Under the pieces are notes generated by a model, which had not been told where the DNA came from, made no database searches, and saw only the letters and a list, made by a program, of their open reading frames with translations. Position numbers and translations under genes: made by a program. 64,000 nt of DNA from Granulicella sp. L46. GTDB taxonomy: Bacteria > Acidobacteriota > Terriglobia > Terriglobales > Acidobacteriaceae. The stretch's first letter is position 1, and each line of letters opens with the position of its first letter. Positions 56,937 through 64,000 of the stretch are shown piece by piece. Where the stretch lies: assembly GCF_009765785.1 (NCBI RefSeq), contig NZ_LMUT01000025.1:530890-594889 (forward strand), given 5' to 3'.

Positions 56937-56994
56937 TGGATCCTCTACCGAACGCGCAAGTGTGACAATCAATTGACAAAAAATAGAGGATCCA
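56937..56994. promoter_or_regulatory. 11-bp inverted repeat with TTGACA upstream of PhyH gene
   Basis: TGGATCCTCTA (56937-56947) and TAGAGGATCCA (56984-56994) form a perfect pair with a 36-base spacer. A TTGACA (56973-56978) sits inside the spacer and the right arm lies where the -10 spacer would be. It may be an operator for the downstream gene or a structured leader. Confidence 0.45.
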
Positions 56995-57067
56995 AAGACA
57001 CCTTTGAATCTGCACCGCACTATCGTGGCTAAGGTGCGGGCATGACCCAGCCGTTGCCGAGGCATAC

Positions 57068-58006
57068 ATGAAAACTTTCCACGAGCTGCACGCTGCGAAC
57101 ATCAACCCCGAGGCGTTGCGCAGCGAAATTGACACTAAAGGCTATGCGCTGATTCGCAATCTCATCCCGCAGGATTCCATCCGCTCCGTACTGGCTGATG
57201 TAACGCGCATCCTCTCTACAGAAAACTGGCTGTCGCCAACTGCGGATCCCCTGCAGCGCATACCGCAGCACAGCGTAGCCTACGGCGATCCCGACCCGGT
57301 CTTCAAGCGTGTTTATCAGGATGTATTCAACCTCGAGTCCTTCCATGCGTTGCCGCACCAACCCGCGCTGCAGCGTGCAATGAAGATGATCGTCGGCGAC
57401 CAACTGCTTATCCACCCCAAGCCCATCGGCCGCCTCATCTTCCCGAACTGTGAGCACCTTGTGGTGCACGCACATCAGGACTACGAGTTCATGGGTGGCG
57501 ACTCCGAGTTCTTCACTGTGTGGATTCCTCTACACAATTGCCCCACCGACATGGGCGCACTACGCATCCTTGAAGGCTCGCACCGATACGGTATACAGCA
57601 CCACCAGCGCGAAAATCTCCACGTCCCCGAGATTCCACTCGACAGGGTCGCGGGCAACGATTGGGTAGGAGGCGATCTCAACGCCGGAGACGTGCTCATA
57701 TTCCACAGCCTCACCGTTCACGCAGCCTCACCCAACATTTCACAGCAGATGCGCCTCTCGCTCGACTGCCGCTTCCAGGATGCACGTCGCGTACTCAACC
57801 CCTCCAACCTCGTCTTCGCAGGCGAGTCCGGCAAGTCTTGGGAGAAGACCTACTCCGGCTGGAAGTCGGACACGTTGAAGTTTTACTGGAAGAACATCCC
57901 GCTCACCTTCAATCCTTCGAAGGCCGAGATCGAGCACCTGGCACGAACCGCCGAGCCCCCTTCGAAGCGCGCACGCTACGCTCGCATGGTGAGTCAGCTC
58001 GCATGA
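57068..58006 (+). CDS. Phytanoyl-CoA dioxygenase (PhyH)-family Fe(II)/2-oxoglutarate enzyme
   Basis: The 312-residue protein has the facial-triad H-x-D at H136/D138 (HAHQDYEFMGGDSEFFTVWIPL), the distal histidine at about H218 (FHSLTVHAASPN) and the 2-oxoglutarate-binding arginine in MRLSLDCRFQ. It hydroxylates or oxidises an unactivated carbon. Its GAGG site precedes the ATG. It belongs with the cluster by location but is separated from it by the antisense kinase-like gene. Confidence 0.9.
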   Translation: MKTFHELHAANINPEALRSEIDTKGYALIRNLIPQDSIRSVLADVTRILSTENWLSPTADPLQRIPQHSVAYGDPDPVFKRVYQDVFNLESFHALPHQPALQRAMKMIVGDQLLIHPKPIGRLIFPNCEHLVVHAHQDYEFMGGDSEFFTVWIPLHNCPTDMGALRILEGSHRYGIQHHQRENLHVPEIPLDRVAGNDWVGGDLNAGDVLIFHSLTVHAASPNISQQMRLSLDCRFQDARRVLNPSNLVFAGESGKSWEKTYSGWKSDTLKFYWKNIPLTFNPSKAEIEHLARTAEPPSKRARYARMVSQLA

Positions 58007-58049
58007 CTTTCTCACAGCGCTAACACCTAAGGTGCATATACATGCCTAA

Positions 58050-58232
58050 TGCAGGTGGGTTCCGGAGAAACACTTGCGTCGCTCGAATAACGCTGTATGT
58101 CCCGATCAGTATATGGTCAATCCTTTCTTTGTAACGAACCTGTTCCTCAATTACGCGATCCGCACCATTCCGCAGCTTGAGATCAAGGTCTCCGCTTACC
58201 ATCGAAGCCAGTCGAGGCTGACAGACTACTAA
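58050..58232 (+). pseudogene. Possible C-terminal remnant of a TonB-dependent receptor
   Basis: One frame is open from about 58050 to TAA at 58232 without a convincing start. It contains VNPFFVTNLFLNYAIRTIPQ followed by a C-terminal strand-like LEIKVSAYH, reminiscent of the last barrel strands of TonB receptors. No receptor body precedes it; the PhyH gene ends 44 bases upstream. The length is short and the match is by eye only. Confidence 0.3.
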
Positions 58233-58237
58233 AGCTC

Positions 58238-58261
58238 ACTCAGCAGTATGCTGGGCTGAGT
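58238..58261. terminator. Hairpin in gap after PhyH
   Basis: ACTCAGC (58238-58244) pairs with GCTGAGT (58255-58261) around a 10-nt loop. The following sequence is TGCGAAATTTGATTTT, mildly T-rich. It may end the cluster transcript; the rest of 58007-58350 shows no gene apart from the remnant above. Confidence 0.4.
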
Positions 58262-58350
58262 TGCGAAATTTGATTTTAGGTCAAGAGAGTTTGCCGACTG
58301 CACTTCTCCTCACGTCGAAGGACTATCGACTGGCAGAGGTACAAGGTTTG

Positions 58351-61300
58351 TTATTGCCCAAATCTGACAACGATACCGGCGCCAAGGAGAAGGTCGTTCT
58401 GGATATTGTTGGTTCCGTTGGGCAGCTGTGTGTGTTGCCAGGCGGCTTCGATTGCACGCACAGCGACATGCTGCGAGAGCCTGTAGTCGAGCCCGCCGCC
58501 GGCTTGGGCGCCACCTCCCATCGAGCGCTTGTGTTGCAAGGACCCTTGATTAGCTGCCGTCTGTATGGTCATGGTGAAGCTTGTCGGATTCGTCCCCGGC
58601 GTCAAGGTCTGTGGGGTGAATGTCGCGGTGGCCGCCGGCGACAATCCTGCTGCACTGAGAGTGATGGGGAAGTTGAAGGGGCCGAGCAGCGGTGTCAGTG
58701 CAAATTTGAAGATCACTGCCTTGCCGGGAATCACAGTCCGACTGGTTGAACCGGCTGGGTTGTTCGGCTGCGGCGTTAGGGTGATGCTGAAGTCTTCGAC
58801 CAGCTGAGGGATGGCGGGGGAGGTGCTGCCGGTAAAGCTTGAATTCCCTGAATAGACTGCGGTGATGTTGTCCGTACCGGTAGCGATGGAGACGTTCGCG
58901 GCGATGGCGGTGACGCCGCCCGGGGGAAGAGTCTGAGTGCTGAAGGGGGTACCGGCGGCAGCGAAGGCAATGGTGCCGGTGGGGGTGCCGAGGCCCAGGG
59001 GAACAACTACAGCGGTGTAGGTGATTGGTTGACCGGCGAGGGCGGGGTTGACGTTAGAGGTGAGGGTGATGGTGGTGGGGGAGACAGTTGCTGTGCCTGT
59101 GAGCAGGATGCTCTGGGGGACTATGCCGGCACCGGTGAAGACGACCGAGCCGGTGGAAGTTCCGGCGGTTACGGGGAGAAGCTCGAGGTCCTGGGTGCAG
59201 CTGGCGCCGGCGGCGAGGGTAATCGGCGGGGCGGAGCAGGTGCCACCGGTTGCCGTCGTAAAGCCCGCGCTCGTAGTGATCGTGGAGACGGTGATCGCGC
59301 CTGTGCCGGTGTTGGACAGGGTTACGGCCTGCGGTGGACTCGGTATACCAACGTCTACGGCTGGGAACGTAAGGGTTGGGAGTGTGCCGGAGCGCAGGCG
59401 CTGGTTGAGGCGGTCGGCGATGAAGAGGTTGCCGAAAGCGTCGGGTGCGACGGCGTGCGGGGAGTTGAGGATGGCTGCGGTGGAGAGGCCTGCGTCGCCG
59501 CCGTAGCCTTGCGAGCCCGAACCCTCGATGGTCGCGATGGTGTTGTTGCCGACCTGGCGAATGCGCTGGTTGTCGGTGTCGGCGATGTACGCATTGCCGG
59601 CGGCGTCTACGCTGACGCCGGAGGGCTTGGAGAGGGTTGCGGCGGTTGCCGCGGCGCCGTCGCCAGAGAAGCCTGCGCTGCTGGTTCCTGCGAGGGTGAT
59701 GATGGTGCCGCCGCTCACCATGCGGATGCGTTGGTTGAGGCGGTCGGCGATGTAGACGTTGCCCTCGCGTCTACGGCGACGCCTGTGGGTGAGTCGAGGG
59801 CAGCAGATGTGGTGGGTCCGTTGTCGCCCGCGTAGAGCTCCTCGCCGTCGCCGGCGAGTGTGGTGATGGTGCCGCTGCTGACCTTTCGGATGCGGTGGTT
59901 GTTGGTGTCGGCGATGTAGACGTTGCCGGTGCTGTCGACGGCTACGCCGCTGGGCAGGGAGAGTTGTGCGGCGGTGGCGGCTGCGGCGTCGCCAGAGAAG
60001 CCGGGCGTTCCTGTTCCCGCGACGGTGGTGATGGTCCCGCCGCTGACCTTGCGGATGCGATGGTGTGGTGGTGGCGTTGCTGATGGAGAGCGTGCCGGTT
60101 GTGCCTGAGGTGGTCACGGTGCCGACGCTAACGGAGGTGACGGAGCCGGTACCGTTCGCGCCCGCGCCCTGGGGCCTGCCGGACCAGCGGCACCGGCTGG
60201 GCCTGCGGGGCCGATGGGTCCCTGTGAGCCTTCTGGTCCGAAGGCGCCGGCACGGGCAATCAGGTTCCAGACGCCGGGGTTGGTGGGGGGATCGATATTA
60301 AAGTTTGTGACGAGCGCGATGTAGCTGGAGCCGCTGGTGGAGCAGGCCGCGCAGAAGACGACTTGTCCAATGGTGTAGGCGGTGGAGGAGGCCCAGTTGG
60401 TGACGGTGCCGAGGGTGCCGACGGGGCCTTGCGGGCCGGGGGCGCCGGCTGGTCCTGCGGGGCCGGCTGGACCGGTAGCGCCAGCGGGTCCGGTGAGACC
60501 CGTTGGGCCAATGGGACCTGCTGGACCGGTACCCCCTGCGGATCCAGTCGCGCCGTGTTCTGCGATGAGATTCCAAAAGCCGGTCTGCGTGGGGGGATCC
60601 TGATTGGTGTTGGTAGCGAGCGCAACGAAGCTGGAGCCGTTGCTCGAGCAGGCCGCGCAGAAGACAACCTGTCCGATCTGGTAGGTGGTGGTGGAGGACC
60701 AGTTAGTCACCACGCCGATGGTGCCGGCGGGACCTGCGGGGCCATCAACGCCGATTGGGCCTGCAGGACCCATGGGGCCGGGGACGCCGGTGGGACCAGC
60801 GGGTCCGGCTGCGCCATTTGCTCCAGCGGGACCGATGGCTCCGGGGGCGCCGGAAGGACCGACGGGGCCGGGGATTCCGTTGGCACCGTTCGCGCCTGCG
60901 GGACCGGCGGGGCCCTGGGGTCCGGGAATAGCCTGCGGCCCGGTTGCGCCCTCGGAGGTGATGGTGATGTCGAGGGTGGCGGCGTGGCCGGTCTCGTCAT
61001 TTTCTTTGCTCGAGGAGAAGGTTGGCGGAGTCGGAGGTAAGGGCGACGCCGAAGTTGGTGGCGGGCGTGGTGACCCAGTTTTGGACGAGCGTAGTGACGT
61101 CGAGTGTGACGTACTGGCCGGGAGCGGAAGCCATGAAGATGCCGGCAGTCGTGCCGAGGGTGGGGGCGGAGGTTGAGGTGACGGAGGACTCGCTCCAGGC
61201 AGAGGTGGCTGGAGCGAGGGTGACGGAGCCGGCTGTGTTGACGCGGTTGACGAAGACAGTGAGGGTCGCGCGCGCGATCTGTGCGGAGGTGGTTCCGGCC

Positions 61301-61518
61301 GGCAGCGTGCTGAGATCGAATTGCAGGAACGCCGAGTTGCCGTTTCCGACGTAGAGGTTCGAGAGAGTGCCGAAGTTCGTCGACGGTCGCGCAGTGCTGA
61401 CGCTCGCATCGCCGGTCAAGGTTATCTGTGCGGCGTTGGCGGCTGTGCTAAATGGAAGAGTGGCGAGGACGAGGGATAGCAGCCGAACACGCGATAGTTC
61501 AAGAAATCGCTCCTGCAA
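58351..61518 (-). pseudogene. Frameshifted DNRLRE/collagen-like/NHL/Ig-like secreted protein fused to an OmpA-porin-type tail
   Basis: Read from 61518, the frame gives a signal peptide (STAANAAQ) and a DNRLRE-type domain (LYVGNGNSAFLQFDLSTLPAGTTSAQIARATL), then shifts at about 61009. A second frame carries two collagen-like Gly-x-y blocks with repeated GQVVFCAACS segments, then shifts at about 60172 (a CCCC tract). A short GTVTTSGTTGTLSIS stretch is cut at about 60066. NHL-like repeats (VYIADTNNHRIRKVSSGTI) run in a third frame to about 59765 and then return. Ig-like Big_3/5 domains follow, and the end (SQHVAVRAIEAAWQHTQLPN...LGAGIVVRFGQ) is the barrel end of a different porin-like protein. 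Four frame breaks and a chimeric tail mark decay, unless the read is faulty. Confidence 0.7.
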
Positions 61519-61919
61519 CGTTTGTACGCACGAGCTACGCTGAGGAACGATGTTCTATCCGCGAAGTGAAGCTCAGAGGCGTCGGAAACAGCAAAATAGC
61601 TGAATCAAGGATCGCTTGATTCTACATGCGGCCTTCATTGGAAGATGAAAAGTTCAGCTTCAAAAAAATACGAGAGAGGTCCCAATGTTGGTAAGGTATC
61701 GAAGGGCATTGGACCGACGCAGCGAGCGTCGCGGGAGTGAGAAGTGGTCAGCATGCTGCTGGCCCGGCGGAATTTATGCGGAGGAAGATGCACTCGAGCT
61801 TGCTCCGAGCGCCGTTTAAGGGCAACTGTAAGTGATCCAGAGCGGCTCCAGTTCAAGCCCGGTTTTGGCAGTCGCTTTAGGGCTGGCGACTACACTTGCA
61901 TTCGGGTGGTGATTGGATC
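61519..61919. other. Intergenic region with palindrome and short frame
   Basis: A perfect hairpin GAATCAAG-N5-CTTGATTC lies at 61602-61622 and may be an operator or terminator. A 44-codon frame at 61685-61819 (plus strand) has a GAGAGG five bases before its ATG and encodes a basic start, a CCWPGG segment and an acidic tail; I cannot tell a gene from chance. No other signal was seen. Confidence 0.35.
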
Positions 61920-63536
61920 TTAGTCTATTCTCCAGAGTTCATATCGGTCGCTCTCACTGTCGCCAAATCCCCACAGCCAGTAACCCCCTATATTGCTGTA
62001 GAGGCCCATTCCAGCTCCCATGGTTCTTCCAAACCGATACTTGTGGGTTAGCTCGCCGACCAATGTGCGATGCGGGAAAAGGGCCAGCGATCTGTCTTCT
62101 GCTTCGAGCCGGCCCACCACCAGCAGGTCCCCCGGCTTTGGTTGAGGGCCGCCCGGGAAGGTGAGCTTTGCCCCAGCCAGAGGCGCGTACCAATAAGCCG
62201 AGTACTGGTCGCCGAACCATACTCTTTCGCCCGCTGCAACGTGCGGCTGAATCAAACGAAACATGGCATCCCGGCCAAATTCCGCATACTCAGCGTCCGA
62301 ACGAAGAATCAGTAGAGAATAGCCGGTGCTGACAACGATCAACGCGACGGCCGCGGCCCGGGCTACCCTGAACGAAAAACCTTCCATCAGCCGGAAGCAG
62401 AGGAAAATGATGGCGGGCAGGCAGGGAACCAGATACTTCATCGGAAGTTGAATGTAGTAGACGACAGGAAGAGGAATCAGAATCCAGAGCAGGAGGAAGA
62501 CAGCAGTATGATCGCGCTTTCGCAACGCTTCGATAAGCAGGTCGGCCAGCACGCCGAACCCGACAATCGCGAGGGACAGGACAAGCGAATGTTCATGACG
62601 CAAAAACAAGACGACCGCCAACCCAGTAAAGATGATCACGATCAGCGGCCGTCCGGTCTTCAAACGGTTCGCAATCCAGCAGACGGCCAGGGGTAGAGGA
62701 AAAACGAAGTACATCAGATAGCAATGAAGATTATTTCGTATGTACTGTGTTCCCGTGTAAACGGATGGCGGACTATCGGCCGCCCGACTATGCACATGGG
62801 TAGCAGCGATGATTGCCAACAGTAAAACAGTGCCAGCGATAACCGGTGTCCAAAGCCATACTTTCCTTCGGATCTGCGACACAATCTCCCTGGGTTGGAT
62901 GCTATTGAGCAGAAAAAATGCCGCGAGAGGGAGGAGAAGCACGAGGTGTGGGCGCGCATAGGCTGCGAGGGCCAACGCGATGGCGGCCGCCACGCCCTGA
63001 CTACCTTTCTGTTCGGCCTTCCAGGCTGCGAGGCGTTCTATTGCCACCAGCGCGAGGGCTGTCGCGAGAATATCGGGCATCGCTGTGCTGGCCATGGGAA
63101 GAAAAGGAGCGATGGCCACCAAAAGCAGAGCGCCCGTGATTGCATGAGCCCGATCCCATCCGAAGCGAAAGACCAGCGAAGTCATCGCCAACACCGCAAT
63201 CCAGACGAGCGCCAGTTGCGTGAGGTGTGCCATCCACTCGTGAGCGCCGCCCAGAACGGTCGGCACGAGTACATAACCTATCGCTTCTTCTCCAAACAGG
63301 GCATTTCCAGGCCTCAAACAGTTAACAGAGAGGTTCCAGCAAATACTAAAATCCATCGGCTGCATCGGGTGCTTGACAATCTGCTGCGCCATGGTGAGAA
63401 ACCACGGATCGTCATTGATGAAAGCCTTGTTCAGAAATGGGAGAAGGCACACCGTGGCGAGAAGTAACGCAGGCCACGCGCAGGCCAGCACAGCGATTGT
63501 CGAGACCGTCTGAGGTGCCTCGCGATTCGTCGTCAT
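61920..63536 (-). CDS. GT39/ArnT-like polytopic membrane glycosyltransferase
   Basis: The product from the ATG at 63536 (538 residues; CCGGAG three bases upstream) has an N-terminal hydrophobic helix, an acidic extracytoplasmic motif KAFINDDPWFLTMAQQIVKHP and about ten further helices. It ends in a soluble domain (YWYAPLAGAKLTFPGGPQPKPGDLLVVG). The DD after the first helix and polyprenyl-type topology fit the PMT/ArnT superfamily, but catalytic sugars and acceptors are unknown. It is preceded at 30 bases by a methyltransferase on the same strand. Confidence 0.78.
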   Translation of the reverse strand: MTTNREAPQTVSTIAVLACAWPALLLATVCLLPFLNKAFINDDPWFLTMAQQIVKHPMQPMDFSICWNLSVNCLRPGNALFGEEAIGYVLVPTVLGGAHEWMAHLTQLALVWIAVLAMTSLVFRFGWDRAHAITGALLLVAIAPFLPMASTAMPDILATALALVAIERLAAWKAEQKGSQGVAAAIALALAAYARPHLVLLLPLAAFFLLNSIQPREIVSQIRRKVWLWTPVIAGTVLLLAIIAATHVHSRAADSPPSVYTGTQYIRNNLHCYLMYFVFPLPLAVCWIANRLKTGRPLIVIIFTGLAVVLFLRHEHSLVLSLAIVGFGVLADLLIEALRKRDHTAVFLLLWILIPLPVVYYIQLPMKYLVPCLPAIIFLCFRLMEGFSFRVARAAAVALIVVSTGYSLLILRSDAEYAEFGRDAMFRLIQPHVAAGERVWFGDQYSAYWYAPLAGAKLTFPGGPQPKPGDLLVVGRLEAEDRSLALFPHRTLVGELTHKYRFGRTMGAGMGLYSNIGGYWLWGFGDSESDRYELWRID

Positions 63537-63565
63537 GTTCTCCGGTTCCTTTGTGAAGGAACCCA

Positions 63566-64000
63566 TCACCGGATACATTCCAGAATCAGATGTGTGTATG
63601 GAATACGCAAGAGATCGTGGCGTACGCTCGGTCTAATATTGCTGAATACCTGAGACGCAATTCCCACGTACTCCCTCTCGCTCCTTACGTATTCTCCCCG
63701 GTCTTTTGACAACAACCACCGCGCGGTGGGGGACTGGCCGTCGGCGTACACACCATCAACGGTAACCAGCTTGCCACCCGGCCTTAAAGCATCATATGCA
63801 ATCTGAAATAATTGCCGCGCTTCTGCATCGTCGAGGTGGTGCACAATCCCAAGCGCCAGCACCACGTCAAACGTCTGCTCTTTGGCGAGTGAGAACTGAC
63901 TGACTCGTTCGCAGACAAAGTGTGCCTCTGGAAACCGCTTCTTTGCCTGTTCGACGTACTTGGGACTTAAATCGAATCCCAAATACTCGGAAGGCGGTAG
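63566..64000 (-). CDS. Class I SAM-dependent methyltransferase, 5' end beyond window
   Basis: An open frame enters from the right edge and stops at 63566, so the N-terminus and SAM motif I are mostly missing. Visible are YLGFDLSPKYVEQAKKRFPEAHFVCE, the acidic motif FDVVLALGIVHHLDDAEARQLFQIAYDALRPGGKLVTVDGVYADG and a C-terminal GIASQVFSNIRPSVRHDLLRIPYTHLILECIR. Many such enzymes act on sugars or lipids; its tandem with a membrane glycosyltransferase suggests a glycan or glycolipid pathway. Confidence 0.88.
   Translation of the reverse strand, partial: LPPSEYLGFDLSPKYVEQAKKRFPEAHFVCERVSQFSLAKEQTFDVVLALGIVHHLDDAEARQLFQIAYDALRPGGKLVTVDGVYADGQSPTARWLLSKDRGEYVRSEREYVGIASQVFSNIRPSVRHDLLRIPYTHLILECIR

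Noticed and set aside
60363-61000. Short repeated units suggesting a CRISPR-like array
   Set aside because: The periodicity is 9 bp, from Gly-x-y codons, without unique spacers of constant length.
59029-61176. Several plus-strand Gly/Ala/Val-rich frames suggesting repetitive secreted proteins
   Set aside because: They are reverse-strand shadows of collagen-like and NHL repeats of the minus-strand chimera; none has a signal peptide or ribosome-binding site.

Overview
The window looks like a chromosome segment of an Acidobacteriota bacterium, probably of the Terriglobia (Granulicella/Terriglobus/Edaphobacter type). This is inferred from two very large Oar-like TonB receptors with an N-terminal carboxypeptidase-regulatory domain, GC-rich coding sequence, many secreted peptidases and an ECF42/YCII module. 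No rRNA, integrase, transposase or CRISPR was seen, so the exact taxon is a guess.

Layout. 1-3.1 kb: minus-strand ECF42-type sigma factor operon with three YCII (DGPF) proteins, one copy frameshifted, ending in a truncated secreted protein. 3.3-10.9 kb: tRNA-Pro(GGG), YggX, LigA, a GT39-type membrane protein, an APC permease and a PadR/HAAS pair. 11.1-20.3 kb: a complete phosphate-starvation locus, phoB-phoR-porin-pstS-pstC-pstA-pstB-phoU. Direct repeats of a heptamer at exact 11-bp spacing (Pho boxes) precede the porin and pstC. 20.4-22.2 kb: ECF sigma, anti-sigma and a Spy-like periplasmic protein, joined by ATGA overlaps. 22.3-31.6 kb: M14 peptidase, Oar-like receptor and S9 peptidase. 31.6-38.4 kb: housekeeping and stress genes (NUDIX, TrxC, MsrA lipoprotein, threonine aldolase, DUF1223, DoxX-like, MocR). 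38.4-43.5 kb: second Oar-like receptor converging on a LacI regulator, with a LacI-like palindrome upstream of the receptor. 43.9-47.8 kb: LysR regulator divergent from four small redox/detoxification-type enzymes.

48-58 kb is the most unusual region: a compact, overlapping gene set (PF14907-type nucleotidyltransferase, methyltransferase, B12-binding-type radical SAM enzyme, zinc-ribbon methyltransferase, amidohydrolase, GT1 glycosyltransferase, PhyH dioxygenase) with a convergent HPr-kinase-like gene. It resembles a natural-product or modified-peptide pathway without the lasso-peptide B1/B2 enzymes. Two short reading frames inside it (48001-48111 and 50358-50477) are candidate precursor peptides, unproven. 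58-61.5 kb looks decayed: a possible TonB-receptor tail and a multiply frameshifted DNRLRE/collagen/NHL/Ig-like chimera. The window ends with a GT39-like membrane protein and a partial methyltransferase.

A recurring feature is promoters whose -10 hexamer lies only 6-7 nt before an ATG lacking a Shine-Dalgarno sequence (ligA, M14 peptidase, ltaE, MocR), which predicts leaderless mRNAs.
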